DNA from: Ciona savignyi
Taxonomy: Eukaryota > Chordata > Ascidiacea > Phlebobranchia > Cionidae
DNA: 64,000 nucleotides
Assembly: GCA_000149265.1 (NCBI GenBank)
Contig: CH003266.1
Location: forward strand, 1,725,751 to 1,789,750
Direction: 5' to 3'
Shown here: positions 36,190 through 49,182 of the stretch, one piece after another
Position numbering within the stretch: the stretch's first letter is position 1
How the letters are laid out: each line of letters begins with the position of its first letter
The notes under the pieces: generated by a model
Databases searched by the model: none
Told to the model about the DNA's origin: nothing
The model's input: the letters and a program-made list of their open reading frames with translations, nothing else
Position numbers and translations under genes: made by a program

Positions 36190-36816
36190 ATGCAAAGAAC
36201 GGTTATTCTTCTGGTGGCAGCGATTGTGATTGCTTCGGGTAAAGCAAGACGAGGCAAGTCTATTTGTATTAATTCTAAAGGGAAATGTATTGTAATGCAT
36301 CCTTTACATTTGACGCGACAATCTATACGTCAACCTCGTGTTTTGGAAGGCTGGAACTCCAAACAAAATATGTGAGCTGTCTTCGTTTGAAACATATGTT
36401 TAAATTTGTACCTTGAATTGCACAATCCTGCTATCCCTGCCAGGTTTAATAGAAATATCGTTTTTACTTAAATGTAAACTGTGTCAAAACAAGTATGTTG
36501 TGTATAAGTGACACTTAACTAAACTAAAATTACTTTCCAGGCTAAATGTCGAAGACTTATCTGGTAAGCTGAACTTGTTGTTTTAAATAAATGTTTACAC
36601 TAACCTTTTTATTCATATAATAGCGTGATTATTTTTGAAATAGTTTAGATTTTTAGGAATAACTATTGTAAGTCAACTCGAATCAGTGAACGTTGCTGAA
36701 ATAACAAAATATCTTCTGACGGTTGAATAGATTTTAGACAAAGTTTAAAAAAAAATGCTTATTTATCTGCAGCAAAAGACAATGCAGACGTCCTGGAGCG
36801 CGTTCTTGAAGTTTAA
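36190..36816 (+). CDS. Secreted basic peptide precursor, array gene 1
   Basis: Three exons: 36190-36371, 36541-36563 (23-nt micro-exon), 36773-36816; 82 aa. Predicted signal peptide MQRTVILLVAAIVIAS, cleavage probably after GKA. The mature part is basic, starts RRGK and holds a Cys pair in SICINSKGKCIV (C-x5-C). It lacks the Pro-rich and RRRR stretches of genes 3, 4 and 7 and ends with EGWNSKQN. The micro-exon encodes LNVEDLS and the last exon an acidic tail ending DVLERVLEV. AATAAA follows at 36885. Function is not recognised; the signal/cationic/anionic layout suggests a host-defence peptide. Near-identical in exon 1 to gene 5. Confidence 0.8.
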
Positions 36817-37664
36817 AATAAGTCCTATTAAGTTTGCATAGAATGCTCTGTATTGCGTTTTATTGTGCACAACAGACATGTACCAATAAATAAATGGACA
36901 ACTTATTTGTTTTTATTTTTATTCCTGATTATCAAGCACATACAAAAATGTCCGATTTGCTATAAGATAATATGTGTTTTATATACAAAAATATGCTTGC
37001 AGAAACAATAAAACTAAGGCAGTCGGGTTAAGAATTTTTGAAATGTTAAATACCATAGAACTGACGTGCACATATCTGACAACAATATATATTGTGTGCT
37101 GAACATGGATAACATGATGTGATTGTTACCTCAGGATCCCATGCGTTTCTGCTTGCAGAAACAAACTACAGTGGCTAATGCACTGGCATTCCACCAAAAT
37201 GACGCAGAAAAAAAATAAGTAAAATTAAAATATGAATTCTTCAAAATCGAAGGCTCAAAATCGAAGGGAACCTTTAATATGGGACGTAGAAGCGTGGATT
37301 TGTTAAATGGATTGTTACGTCATATTACTTGTGTAAAGTTTTATTTATTTTATATGAATCGGTCGAGCGAACCATTTCGCCACAAAACCTTTTAATTGGA
37401 GGGTTCAATTTGACGAACAACTGCTGGTGGTAAGGTAGCTTAGGTTAAATCTAGAAACTATGTTTTCCGGAACAATCCGCGTAATGAGCGCATCAATCCG
37501 CGTAATGAGTTTCCGCAATAATCCATCATTTTTTGGCAACATACCAGAAGTCGCGGAAAGAACGATAATTAAAAAAACAGATTCTGCGGATGGAGCCTCT
37601 ATCAAGTGGTCATTAAAAAGTTGCATATATGACCTACTGTGTGATTGTTTAACCAAACTCCGAC

Positions 37665-37952
37665 CGGTTTAGTCTGGTCGTTTATTAGTGCGTCGCCTTT
37701 CAGCCGAGGGGTTGAAGGCACGACACTGGCCGCTAGCTAGTCGGTTGTGTACTGGGGCAAGGCACTTAACGGACATTTCCTGAACCAAGCGGAATAATGG
37801 GTTTTATTAATTTGAAGGAACATGTGAGTCATACACAACACACTGCAATAGCTCCGGTATCCCGGCGTTGGGCGCGAGGTGATCTGACGATTACTCATGT
37901 GTTAACCCCCTTGGTTTTTCCATCCACGGAATAAACATGAATATCATATCCA
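37665..37952 (+). repeat. SINE-like element, shared with 54822-55110
   Basis: Near-identical copy and flanks at 54822-55110, so both descend from one insertion that was later copied by segmental duplication. Confidence 0.85.
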
Positions 37953-38570
37953 TTAATTTACTGGTTCAAATAGGTCCAGAAGAGCAAGGCAAGTAGTTTT
38001 TCTAGATATGTAGCTATAGTAATGTATATATACTTATACAAGGCCCGGTGAATAAATTGGATGAATAAAAACATAATACACTCGTTTTTTTATGTTTATG
38101 TGTTTGTCAAGGTATATGCAAAGTGTCCGTTGGATTTGTTGAGCAATGAAATAATTCGCTTGGTTCAGTCGTTGTGCGTCAAATGCTCTGCTTCAGGACA
38201 CAACCATTAAACCAATAGCGTATGTCGGTCATGTAGCCTTTCCTACGCCTGCTGAACAACGAAACTCTGACTTAGTGCGGTAATCGGTCGACTTGTAAAA
38301 CTAGTATCGGGTGGTACACTTGCGATATAAATGCAGTGTGGTTTTAACTAAGTGTTTATTTGTGTTTTGTGAAAATCGTTTAGGTTAAAACTCTAGTGGA
38401 TTAAAACTTGTGTAAATTTGTAGGTTAATATTTGTGTTGAAGTAATGTAGGTTAATATTTGTGTTGATTGAAAGGAGTCAGGGTTAATAGTGCGAGTTAA
38501 AACGTTGTGGTTTAAATCCCGTGTTCTCTAAAACTTATGCAGTTTTATTTCAATAAGTCGAAAATATTTT

Positions 38571-38720
38571 ATGCAAATTATCTGTAAGAACCTCACAATA
38601 ACAATGCAAAACGATTCTTAATCTTAATGTTCCCCTAAAAAAACAAGGCGCGAACATAATAGTTTCAAAAGATGATAACTGTTTCGATATTAAAACAAGA
38701 TACATAAATTAGAAGAAAAT
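38571..38720 (+). pseudogene. Decayed promoter/start copy, unit 1-2
   Basis: Matches the peptide-gene promoter from TCGAAAATATTTTATGCAAA (octamer 38571-38578) through TTATCT and AAAACGATTCTTAATC. TATAAATA is missing, and the ATG context ACAAGATGCA reads ACAAGATACATAAA. No signal-peptide ORF follows. Confidence 0.7.
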
Positions 38721-39179
38721 AAAGATGTGGCTCCCCAAGTCAATATTCACCAACTTAATTAATTCCCAAAATTATTTGTTTTGTTGATGGCGCATTTCTA
38801 GCGTTTGTTTTTGAGCTTTAGAATTCTTGAAATACGGGCGCCTCCATTGTACTAAAATGCAAATTGCAATACACAAAAGATTAAAGTTTATTATATTTAA
38901 ACTAGGCATTCGATCGTAAGGTATATGCAAAGGTTATCTTGGAATTTATTTAGCAATGGAATAATTCGCTCGTTTCAGCCGTTGTGCGTTAAAGGCTCTG
39001 CTTCAGGACACAACCGTGAAGCTAGCAGCGTATGTGGGTCACGTGACCTTTCGTCCTTCTGCTGTACAACGACGCTCTTACTTATTTTAATAATCGGTCG
39101 AGTTGAGAAACCTGTGTGGAATAATACACTTAAGGGTTTCAAAATATAAAGGTAATTTGAGTAATGAGAAGATAAATGG

Positions 39180-39230
39180 CTAGCGAGCCGCACAAAAATC
39201 TCAGGCGGGCCGCAGAGGTTGGACATCCCT
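39180..39230. mobile_element. Right-end remnant of a hAT MITE
   Basis: AGGTTGGACATCCCTG end followed by CACTAACCCA. The intact counterpart at 52412-52960 is bounded by the same cactaacc. The left end is gone here. Confidence 0.8.
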
Positions 39231-39454
39231 GCACTAACCCACCATGCAAATTAGTCAAATAAGCTTTGGTTGTTGTTGGTTATACTAGTAATGGGTTTAA
39301 CTTGTGTGCGAACTAAAGCAGTGTAAATTAATATTAGTTTTGGTTAAAAAAAAAGCAGTGTGGAAAAGTATTGTTGGTTAAAACTTAGCGGTTTTAATTC
39401 CGTGTTTATTAAAAACTCATAAAGTTTGAATTTCTAAAGAATCGAAAATATTTC

Positions 39455-39585
39455 ATGCAAATTATCTAGTGGTCTCTGAATAACTATGTAAAACAATTCT
39501 TAATCCCCACGTTAAACTAAAAAACAAGTCGGGTATAAATAACCGGGGCGTTCATAGACCATTTATTCGATACTTTGAAGACAAG
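39455..39585 (+). promoter_or_regulatory. Promoter of peptide gene 2
   Basis: Octamer ATGCAAAT at 39455-39462 directly joined to GATA-type TTATCT (39462-39467), and TATAAATA at 39534-39541, 52 bp before the ATG. Confidence 0.75.
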
Positions 39586-40190
39586 ATGCAAAGAACGGTT
39601 ATTCTTCTGGTGGCAGCGATTGTGATTGCTTCGGCAAATGCAAAACGAGGCAAGTCGAGTTGTACACATTTTAGGGGAACTTGTGTGGTGCAATATATAC
39701 GTCGTCGTCGTGGTTGGCTTTGGTGGGACTCCGAAGCAATGAAGTAAGTCGTCTTTGCTTGAAACACATGCTTAAATTTGTACCTTGAATTGCACAATCA
39801 TGCTATCACTGCCCGGTTTAATAAAAATAGGTTTTTTTCTTAAATGTAAACTGTGTCACAACAAGTATATGAAGTATAAGTGACACCTAATTAAACTAAA
39901 ATTAATTTCCAGGTTAAACGTCGAAGACTCATCTGGTAAGCTGAACTTGTTGTTTTAAATAAATGTTCACACTAACCTTGTTTATTCATATAAAAGCGTG
40001 ATTATTTTTGAAATAGTTTAGATTTTTACGAATAACTATTGGAAGTCAACTCGAATCAGTGAACGTTGCTGAAATAACAAAATATATTTTTGGCGGTTGG
40101 ATAGATTTCAGGCAAAAATTTAAAACAATTGCTTATTTATCTGCAGCAAAAGACATTGCAGACGTCCTGGAACGCGTTCTTGAAGTTTAA
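39586..40190 (+). CDS. Secreted basic peptide precursor, array gene 2
   Basis: Exons 39586-39743, 39913-39935, 40147-40190; 74 aa, the shortest of the family. Signal peptide as in gene 1 with AXA-type site SANA before KRGK. Cys pair SCTHFRGTCVV (C-x5-C), then a compact YIRRRRGWLWWDS patch rich in Arg and Trp with no Pro linker. The micro-exon gives LNVEDSS and the last exon is acidic, ending DVLERVLEV. The exon 1 protein sequence is identical to gene 6. Confidence 0.8.
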
Positions 40191-41527
40191 AATAAGTCCT
40201 ATTAAGTTTGCATGGAATGCATTGTATTGCGTTTTATTGTGCACAACAGATATGTACCAATAAATAAATGGACCACTTATTTGTTTTTATTTTGATTCCT
40301 GATTATCAAGCATATAAAAAAATGTCCGATTTGCTATAAGATAATAGGTGTTTTAAATACAAAAATATGCTTGCAGAAACAATAAAACTAAGACAGTCGG
40401 GTTAAGACTTTTTAAAATGTTAAATAACAAAGAACTGACGTGCACATATCTGACAACAATATATATTGTGTAGTGAACATAAATAAATTGATGTAATTAT
40501 TACCTTAGGATCCCATGCGTTTGTGCTTGCAGAAACAAACTACAGTGGTTAATGCACTGACATTCCACCAAAATGACGCAGAAAATATAGTAAAATCAAA
40601 ATATGAATCCTTTAAAATCGAAGGGTCAAAATGAAGGGAACCCTTAATATGGTGACGTATAGCCGTGGATTTGTTAAATGGAGTGTTACGTCAGTGTAAA
40701 GTTTTATTTATATTGATCGGTCCGGCGAATTATTTAGATTATTGGTTTAGATTAAAGAGCGAGGCAAGTAGTTTTTTCTAGATTTGCAGCTATAGTGGTA
40801 TATACGTACAAGGCCCAGTGAATAAATTGGCTAAACAAAAACAAAATGTCCCTCTAGTATCCCACATAACACTGCGATATCTCCGTTAAATTGGACAGCG
40901 ATTTCTTGGCATCTGATAAGGCCAAATAGGCTAAAAAATAATCCTTATTTACATTTTCCGAAAGCTGGAATTTCCCTTGTTTTTTTGTTTCTGTGTTTGT
41001 CTTAGAGCTTTAATATTATTAAAATACTGTTAAAGTTATTGTATTGCTGAAGTAAAATTGCAATACACAAGAGAGTATAGTTTTTTATATTTAAACGAGC
41101 AATTCGTCCGCAAGGTAGGCCTATAATAAATGCAAAGTGTCCGTTGGAAAATGCTCCGCTTCAGGACGCAACCGTGAAGCCAACAGGCTCTATCGGTCAC
41201 ATGGCCTTTCGTTGCCTAATGCTGAACAACGAAGCTCTCACTTAGTGCCTTTAATCGGTTGAATTGTAAAACTCGTGTCGTCTGCTACATGTGCGATATT
41301 AATGCAGTGTGGTTTTAACTGAGTGTTTATTTGTGTTGAGTGAAAACCCGTTTAGGTTAAAACTCTAGTGGATTGAAACTTGTGTAAATTTAAAGTAATG
41401 TAGGTTAATACTTGTGTTGATTGAAAGTAGTCAGGGTTAAAATTAGTGTGAGTTAAAACGTTGTGGTTTGAATCTCGTGTTCTCTAAAACTCAAGCAGTT
41501 TAAATTTCAATAAATCGAAAATATTTT

Positions 41528-41660
41528 ATGCAAATTATCTGTAAGAACCTCACAATAACAATGCAAAACAATTCTTAATCTCAATGTTTCTCTAAAAAAT
41601 TGCGTATCGTAATTTGATATTAAGACAAGATACATAAATAAGAGGAAAACAAAAATGTGG
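41528..41660 (+). pseudogene. Decayed promoter/start copy, unit 2-3
   Basis: Octamer ATGCAAAT at 41528-41535 plus TTATCT and AACAATTCTTAATCTC, no TATA box, and GATACATAAATA in place of the start codon. Confidence 0.7.
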
Positions 41661-42240
41661 CTCATTAAATCAATATTCACCAACTTATTTTATTCCCAAA
41701 ATTATTCGTTTTGTTGATGGCGCAATTCTACCGTTTGTTTTTGAGCTTTAGAATTCTTGAAATACGGGCGCCACTATTGTACTGCCGCCAATAAAATGCA
41801 AATTGCAATACACAAGAGATTAAAGTTTATGATATTTAAACTAGGCATTCGTCCACAAGATATATGCAAAGGGCCTCTTGGAATTTGTTCAGCAATGGAA
41901 TAATTCGCTCGGTTCAGCCGTTTTGTGTTAAGTGCTCCGCTTCAGTACACAACCGTGAAGCTAGCAGCGTCTGTGGGTCACGTGACCTTTCCTAAGCCTG
42001 GTGTACAACGAAGCTCTTAATTAGTGCGGTAATCGGTCGAGTTGGGAAATGTGTGTGGGATAATACACTTAAGCGTTTTAAAATATAAAGAAAAATTAAG
42101 TAATTTCTAGTAAAAAACACAATTAGAGTGAAATCAAACCTATTGTCGTTGGTAAAATGCGTCTCTTGTATAAAACATAGGCAACCGTCAGGATTGTAAT
42201 TCAAAGCATAGTTTTGATGACTCACATTTTACAAACACGC

Positions 42241-42375
42241 TTATTCTGAAGTAATGTGTGGGTGGTATATGATTGAAGACGTTATGATCAAGCAATGTCC
42301 GTTTTGCCTTCCCAAAAACACCACTGACCAGCTAGCGACCAGTTTCGAAACGACTCAAAGTCGACTCACTAACCC
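42241..42375 (-). repeat. Ancient SINE fragment fixed in the array units
   Basis: Degenerate reverse SINE (CCGACCAGCTAGCGACCAGT-like core) just upstream of the gene promoter. Equivalent copies lie at about 45157-45312, 48607-48860, 52165-52400 and 57080-57325, so the insertion predates duplication of the units. Confidence 0.65.
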
Positions 42376-42590
42376 ACAATGCTAATCGGTAAAATAAACT
42401 GTTAATTGTTGTTGGTTGTACTGGTAATGGGTGAAACTTGTGTGAATTGAATTTAGTGTAAATGAATACCAGTGCTGGTAAAGTTAAAACCAGTGTGAGG
42501 AAAAATGTTGTTGGTTAATCGTGGCGGTTGTTATTTCGAGTTTATTAAAAACTCATAAAGTTTGAATTTCTAAAGAATCGAAAATATTTT

Positions 42591-42725
42591 ATGCAAATTA
42601 GTTAATGATCTCTGAATAATTATGTAAAACAATTCTTAATCCCCACGTTAAACTAAACAACAAGTCGGGTATAAATAACCGGGGCTTCCATAGACTATTC
42701 ATTCGATACTTCGAAGATCAACAAG
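42591..42725 (+). promoter_or_regulatory. Promoter of peptide gene 3
   Basis: Octamer ATGCAAAT at 42591-42598 and TATAAATA at 42670-42677, 56 bp before the ATG. The GATA-like site is altered to TTAGTT. Confidence 0.75.
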
Positions 42726-43308
42726 ATGCGAAAAACGGTTATTCTTCTGGTGGCAGCGATTTTGATCGCTTCGGCTACTGCTACGCGTCGACGACGCAGG
42801 TTTTGTTTCAACTTTAGAGGGACCTGTATTGTGAATCCTCCACCTCCACCTGCGCCGAAGCCATATACACGCCGTCGTCGTGGCTGGGGAGGCTGGAACT
42901 CCGTAGAAAACAGGTGAGTCGTTTTCGCTTGAAACATATGTTTATATTTGTACCTAAATTTAGTGAAACTAAATTTACTTTCCAGGCTAAATGTCGAAGA
43001 CTCATCTGGTAAGCTGAACTTGTTGTTTTAAATAAATGTTCACACTAAGCTTGTTTATTTGTGTAAAAGGGTATTTATTAATATACAGTAAATATTTTAT
43101 TATAGGCAAACGTATTATTGTTATTAAACATGTGATGTAAACGATAATTTCAAGACATATTGAAAGTCAGCTCGGATCAGTGAACGTTGCTAAAAAAACA
43201 AACAATCTTCTGGCGGTTGGATAGATTTCAGGCGAAATTTAAACAATTGCTTATTTATCTGCAGCTGAAGACATTGCAAACGAAAGCATGTTTCAAGATT
43301 TGGAATAA
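42726..43308 (+). CDS. Secreted basic Pro/Arg-rich peptide precursor, array gene 3
   Basis: Exons 42726-42913, 42986-43008, 43265-43308; 84 aa. Signal peptide MRKTVILLVAAILIASATA, then RRRRR, Cys pair FCFNFRGTCIV, a run of Pro (NPPPPPAPKP), YTRRRRGWGGWNS, LNVEDSS, and an acidic tail ending MFQDLE. Intron 1 is only 72 bp, less than half that of genes 1 and 2. The last exon lacks 6 bp that encode two residues in gene 4. Confidence 0.82.
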
Positions 43309-44407
43309 AGTCCCATCGTATGTGTATATGCAATGCACTGTATTGCATTTTATTGTGCTCAACAGGCATATACCAATAAACAAATGGACTACTTATTTGT
43401 TTTTATTTCTGATTATCGTGCGGAAAAAATGGCAGATTTGATGGATAATATGTGTTTTATATACAAAAATATGCTTGCAGAAACAAAAAACTAATGCAGT
43501 CGGGTTAGGATTTTTTGAAATGTTAAATAACAGACCTAACGTGCACATTTGACAACAATATATTTTATGTGCTGAATATGGATAACGTGATGTGATTGTT
43601 ACCTCAGGATCTCCCATGCGTTTCTGCTTGCAGAAACAAACTATAGTGGTTAATGCACTGGCATTCCACCAAAATGACGCAGAAAAAAGGAAAATCAAAA
43701 AATGAATAAACAAAAACAAAATGTCCCTCCAGCATCCAACATAACATTGCGATATTTCCGTTAAATTGGACACCGATTTATTAACATCTGATAACGCCAA
43801 ATAGGCTAAAAAATAAGCCACTTTTACATTTTCCGACAGCTGGAATTCCCCTTGTTTTTTGTTTCTGTGTTTGTCTTAGAGCTTTAATATTTTTAAAATA
43901 CTTGCAAAGTTATTGTACTGCTACCAGTAAAATTGCAATACACAAAACTTATAGTTTATTATATTTAAACCAGGCTATTCGTTCGCAAGGTATATGCAAA
44001 TTGTCCGTTGGAATTTGTTCATCAAAGAAATAATTCATTCGGTTCAGCCGTTGTGCGTTAAATGCTCTGCTCCAGGACATGCCCTGTCGGTCACATAGTC
44101 TTCCGTTTGCCTGCTAAACAACGAAGCTCTCACTTAGTGCTAAAATCGCCCGTCATGTAAAACTCGTGTCGTCTGCCACAGGTGCGATATGAATGCAGTG
44201 TGGTTTTAACTAAGTGCTTATTTGTGTTGAGTGAAAACCGTTTAGGTTTAAATTCTGGCGGATTGAAACTCGTTAAAATTGATAGTAATGTAGGTTAATA
44301 CTAATACTTGTGTTGATTAAAAGTAGTCAGAGTTAAAACGTTGTGGTTTGAACTCCGTGTTCTCTTAAACTCATGCAGTTGAAATTTCAATAAATCAAAA
44401 ATATATT

Positions 44408-44560
44408 ATGCAAATTATCTATAAAAACCTTACAACAACAATGCAAAACGATTCTTCATCTAAATGTTCTCCTAACAAAACAAATTGCGTTAATAGTTTC
44501 AAAAGATGACAACTGTTTCGATATTATCACAAGATACATAAATCAGAAGAGAAAAAATGT
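44408..44560 (+). pseudogene. Decayed promoter/start copy, unit 3-4
   Basis: Octamer ATGCAAAT at 44408-44415 with TTATCT, then AACGATTCTTCATC, no TATA, and GATACATAAATC where the start codon should be. Confidence 0.7.
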
Positions 44561-45520
44561 GGCTCCTTAAATCAATATTCACCAAATTAATTATTTCCCA
44601 AAATTATTTGTTTTGTTGATGGCGCAATTCTACCGTTTGTTTTTGAGCTTTAGAATTCTTGAAATACGGGCGCCTCCATTGTGCTGCTGCCAGTAAAATG
44701 CAAATTGCAATACACAAGAGATTAAAGTTTATTATATTTAAACTATAGGCATTCCTCCGCAGGGTTTATGCAAAGGATCTCTTGGAATTTATTTAGCAAT
44801 GGAATAATTCGCTTGGTTTAGTCGTTGTTTGTTAAATGCTCCGCTTCAGGACACAACCGTGAAGCTAGCAGCGTCTGTGGGTCACGTGTCATTTCCTATG
44901 CCTGGTGAACAACGAAGCTCTTAATTAGTGCTGTAATCGGTCGAGTTGGGAAATGTGTGGGGGATAATACACTTAAGGATTTTAAAATATAAAGTAAAAT
45001 TAAGTAATTTCTAGTAAAAAACACAATTAGAGTGAAATCAAACCTATTGTCGTTGGTAAAATGCGTCTCTTGTATAAAACATAGGCCACCGTCAGGATTG
45101 TAATTCAAAGCATAGTTTTGAGGACTCACATTTTACAAACACACTTATTCTGAAGTAATGTGTGTGTGGTATATGATTGAAGACGTTAGGATCAGGCGAT
45201 GTCCGTTTTTTTTGTGGGATCAGGCAATGTCCGTTTTGCCTTACCAAAACACCACCGACCAGCTAGCGACCAGTTTCGAACCGACTCAAAGTCGACTCAC
45301 TAACCCACAGTGCTAATCGGTAAAATAAACTGTTAATTGTTGTTGGCTGTACTGGTAATGGGTAAAACTTGTGTGAATTGAATTTAGTGTAAATGAATAC
45401 CAGTGCTGGTAAAGTTAAAACCAGTGTGAGGAAAATGTTGTTGGTTAATCGTGGCGGTTGTTATTCCGAGTTTATTAAAAACTCATAAAGTTTGAATTTC
45501 TAAAGAATCGAAAATATTTC

Positions 45521-45655
45521 ATGCAAATTAGTTAATGATCTCTGAATAACTATGTAAAACGATTCTTAATCCCCACGTTAAACTAAACAACAAGTCGGGT
45601 ATAAATAACCGGGGCGTCCATAGAATATTCATTCGATACTTCGAAGATAAACAAG
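45521..45655 (+). promoter_or_regulatory. Promoter of peptide gene 4
   Basis: Octamer ATGCAAAT at 45521-45528 and TATAAATA at 45600-45607, 56 bp before the ATG. Confidence 0.75.
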
Positions 45656-46214
45656 ATGCAAAGGACGGTTATTCTTCTGGTGGCAGCGATTGTGATTGCT
45701 TCGGCTACTGCAAGTCGACGCAGGTATCGTTGTGTCAATTTCAAAGGGATCTGCACTACAATTGTGCATAAACATCCACCTGCGCCGAAGCCATACATAC
45801 GCCGTCGTCGTGGCTGGGGGGGAGGCTGGAACTCCAAACAAAATGGGTGAGTCGTCTTCGCTTGAAACCTATCGTTTAATTTGTACCCAAATTTAGTGAA
45901 ACTAAATTTACTTTCCAGGCTAAATGTCGAAGACTCATCTGGTAAGCTTAACTTGTTGTTTTAAATAAATGTTCACACTAATCTTGTTATTTTATATGTG
46001 ATGTAAACGATAATTTCAAGACAATTTTAAAATATTTTAGATTTTTTTATATAAAACTATTGGAAGTCAGCTCGAATCAGTGAACGTTGCTTAAAAAACA
46101 AAATATCTTCTGGCAGTTGGATAGATTTCAGGCGAAATTTAAACAATTGCTTATTTATCTGCAGCTGAAGACATTGCAAACGACCTGGAAAGCATGCTTC
46201 AAGATTTGGAATAA
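45656..46214 (+). CDS. Secreted basic Pro/Arg-rich peptide precursor, array gene 4
   Basis: Exons 45656-45846, 45919-45941, 46165-46214; 87 aa. Signal peptide with SATA site, then SRRRYR, Cys pair RCVNFKGICTT (C-x5-C), HKHPPAPKPY linker, IRRRRGWGGGWNS, LNVEDSS, and the acidic amphipathic-looking tail AEDIANDLESMLQDLE. Sister of gene 3: same 72-bp intron 1. Confidence 0.82.
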
Positions 46215-47321
46215 AGTCCCATCGTATGTGTATAGCAATTCACTGTATTGCATTTTATTGTGCTCAACAGGCATGTACCAATAAACATATGGACGACTTA
46301 TTTATTTTTATTTCTGATTATCGTGCGGAAAAAATGCCAGATTTGATAGATAATATGTGTTTTATATACAAAAATATGCTTGCAGAAACAAAAAACTAAG
46401 GCAGTCGGGTTAAGATTTTTTGAAATGTTAAATAACAGACCTGACGTGCACATTTGACAACAATATATATTGTGTGCTGAACATGGATAACATGATGTGA
46501 TTGTTACCTCATGGTCCCATGCGTTTCTGCTTGCAGAAACAAACTACAGTGGCTAATGCACTGGCATTCCACCAATATGACGCAAAAAAGGAAAATCAAA
46601 TGAATAAAGAAAAACAAAATGTCCCTCTAGCATCCAACATAACACTGCGATATCTCCTTAAAATCGTACACCGATTTCTTGACATCTCATAACGCCAAAT
46701 AGGCTAAAAAATAAGCCATTTTACATTTTCCGACAGCTGGAATTCCCCTTGTTTTTTGTCTCTGTGTTTGTCTTAGAGCTTTAATATTTTTAAAATACTG
46801 TCAAAGTTATTGTATTGCTGCCAGTAAAATTACAATACACAAGAGATTAAAGTTTATTATCATTTAAACCAGGCTATTCATCCGCAAGGTGTATGCAAAG
46901 TGTCCGTTGGAATTTATTTAGCAATGAAATAATTCGCTCGGTTCAGTCGTTGTGTGTTAAATGCTCCGCTTCAGGACACAACCGTGAAGCCAACCGGCTC
47001 TGTCGGTCACGTAACCTGTCCTTTGCCTGCTCAACAACGAAACTCTAACTTATTGCGATAATCGGTTGAGTTGTGAAACTAGTATCGGGTGGTACACTTG
47101 TGGTTTTTAAAACTGAGTGTTTATTTGTGTTGAGTGAAAACCGTTTAGGTTTAAATTCTAGCGGATAGAAACTCGTGTTGGTTGAAACTCGTGTAAATTG
47201 ATAGTAATGTAGGTTAATACTCGTGTTGATTAAAAGTAGTCAGGGTTAAAACGTTGTGGTTTGAATCCCGTTTTTTCCCAAAATCCGTGCAGTTGAAATT
47301 TCAATAAATCAAAAATATATT

Positions 47322-47475
47322 ATGCAAATTATCTATAAAAACCTTACAACAACAATGCAAAACGATTCTTAATCTCAATGTTCTCCTAACAAAACAAATT
47401 GCGTACTTAATAGTTTCAAAAGATGACAACTGTTTCGATATTATCACAAGATACATAAATCAAAAGAGAAAAAAA
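47322..47475 (+). pseudogene. Decayed promoter/start copy, unit 4-5
   Basis: Octamer ATGCAAAT at 47322-47329, TTATCT, AACGATTCTTAATCTC, no TATA, GATACATAAATC. Confidence 0.7.
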
Positions 47476-49047
47476 TGTGGCTGCTTAAATCTATATGTAC
47501 CAACTTAATTTATCCCCAAAATTATTCGTTTTGTTGATGGTGCAATTCTACCGTTTGTTTTTGAGCTTTAGAATTCTTGAAATACGGGCGCCACTATTGT
47601 ACTGCTGCCAGTAAAATGCAAATTACAATACACAAGAGATTAAAGTTTATGATATTTAAACTAGGCATTCCTCTGCAAGGTTTATGCAAAGGGTCTCTTG
47701 GAATTTATTTAGCCATGGAATAATTCGCTCGGTTCAGCCGTTGTGTGTTAAATGCTCCGCTTCAGGACACAACCGTGAAGCTAGCAGCGTCTGTGGGTCA
47801 CGTGTCATTTCCTATGCCTGGTGAACAACAAAGCTCTTAATTAATACTGTAATCGGTCGAGTTGGGAAATGTGTGTTGGATAATATTAGACGGTTTCAAA
47901 ATATAAAGGAAATTTGAGTAATTTATAATAAAAAAACAAAATTAGAAAGAAATCAAACCTTGTCGTTGGTAAAATGCGTCCCTGTATAAAACAGGCAACC
48001 GTCAGGGTTGTAATTCAAAGCATAATTTTGAGGACTTACATTTTACATACACGCTCACACTGAGGTAATCTTTATCCGCGGGTACAAAATTATGAATACA
48101 ATTCCGTTTTCTAAAATAAAAATATTCCCGTGCATAGCAGTCAGAACAGGCAAGTTGTACCCAAATAAATCTCTTGCGATTTTTCCACGTAAAAATTCGT
48201 GTTGACGAAAACTCGTCTCAATAATTTATTTGCCACTATACTATACTTAATGTGAAGAATGCAACTGTTTTTGGAAAATTTGTCGTTTAATGTGAGGCTT
48301 TGTTAAAGGCAACGCACATCTAAGATCTGCTTCGTATTCCAGTTAATTAAGAAATTTAGTCTTTGTACTCAAAACTGCTGAAAATCCAATTTAACATAAA
48401 TATTGTCGATAAAAAGGGAAGAAGGATATTGCGTTAATCTTAATCAGTATCGGGTGGTGCACTAGAAATATGAATGCCGCGTGGTTTTTAAAACTGAGTG
48501 CTTATTTGTATTGAGTGAAAACCGTTTTGGTTGAAACTTATGTGGGTTAATAGCCATGTTGCTTATAACCAGTCTTGGTTACATCCAGTGTTGATTGCAA
48601 CTATGTAGGTAGAGAGAATATTCATATTTATTACCGTGAATAGGAAACACGATGGATATTTACGCATGGGCAACCGTCAGATTACCTCGCGCTGTCGGGA
48701 AGCTATTGTAGTGAGTGTTATATGATAAAGACGTTCCTTTAATTTTGTGGGATCAGGTAATGTCCGTTTATTTCCCCACCTAAGACACAACCGATTAGCT
48801 AGCAATCAGTTTCGAACCGAGTCGACTTACTCACCCATTATGCAAATCGGTCGAATAAGCTCTTGGTTGTTGTTGGTTGTACTAGTATTGGGTTAAACTT
48901 GAGCGAATTGAAAGCAGTGTAAATTAATACTAGTTTTGGTTAAAAAGCATTGTGAAAAAAATATTGTTGGTTAAAACTCAGCGGTTGTTATTCCGTGCTT
49001 ATTGAAAATTCATGAGGTTTGAATTTCTAAAGAATCCAAACTATTTT

Positions 49048-49182
49048 ATGTAAATTATCTAACGGTCTCTGAATAATTATGTAAAACGATTCTCAATCCC
49101 CACGTTAAACTAAACAACAAGTCGGGTATAAATAACCAGGGCGCCCATGGACTATTCATTCGATACTTCGAAGATAAACAAG
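49048..49182 (+). promoter_or_regulatory. Promoter of peptide gene 5
   Basis: Octamer changed to ATGTAAAT (49048-49055) but TTATCT kept. TATAAATA at 49127-49134. A G in CATGGAC (49146-49150) creates an upstream in-frame ATG absent from the other copies. Confidence 0.7.

Noticed and set aside
39552..39797. Antisense open frames over the peptide genes (also near 45629, 53272, 57629)
   Set aside because: Shadows of exon 1. Their similarity between copies follows from the duplicated sense genes, and there is no signal or splice evidence on the minus strand.
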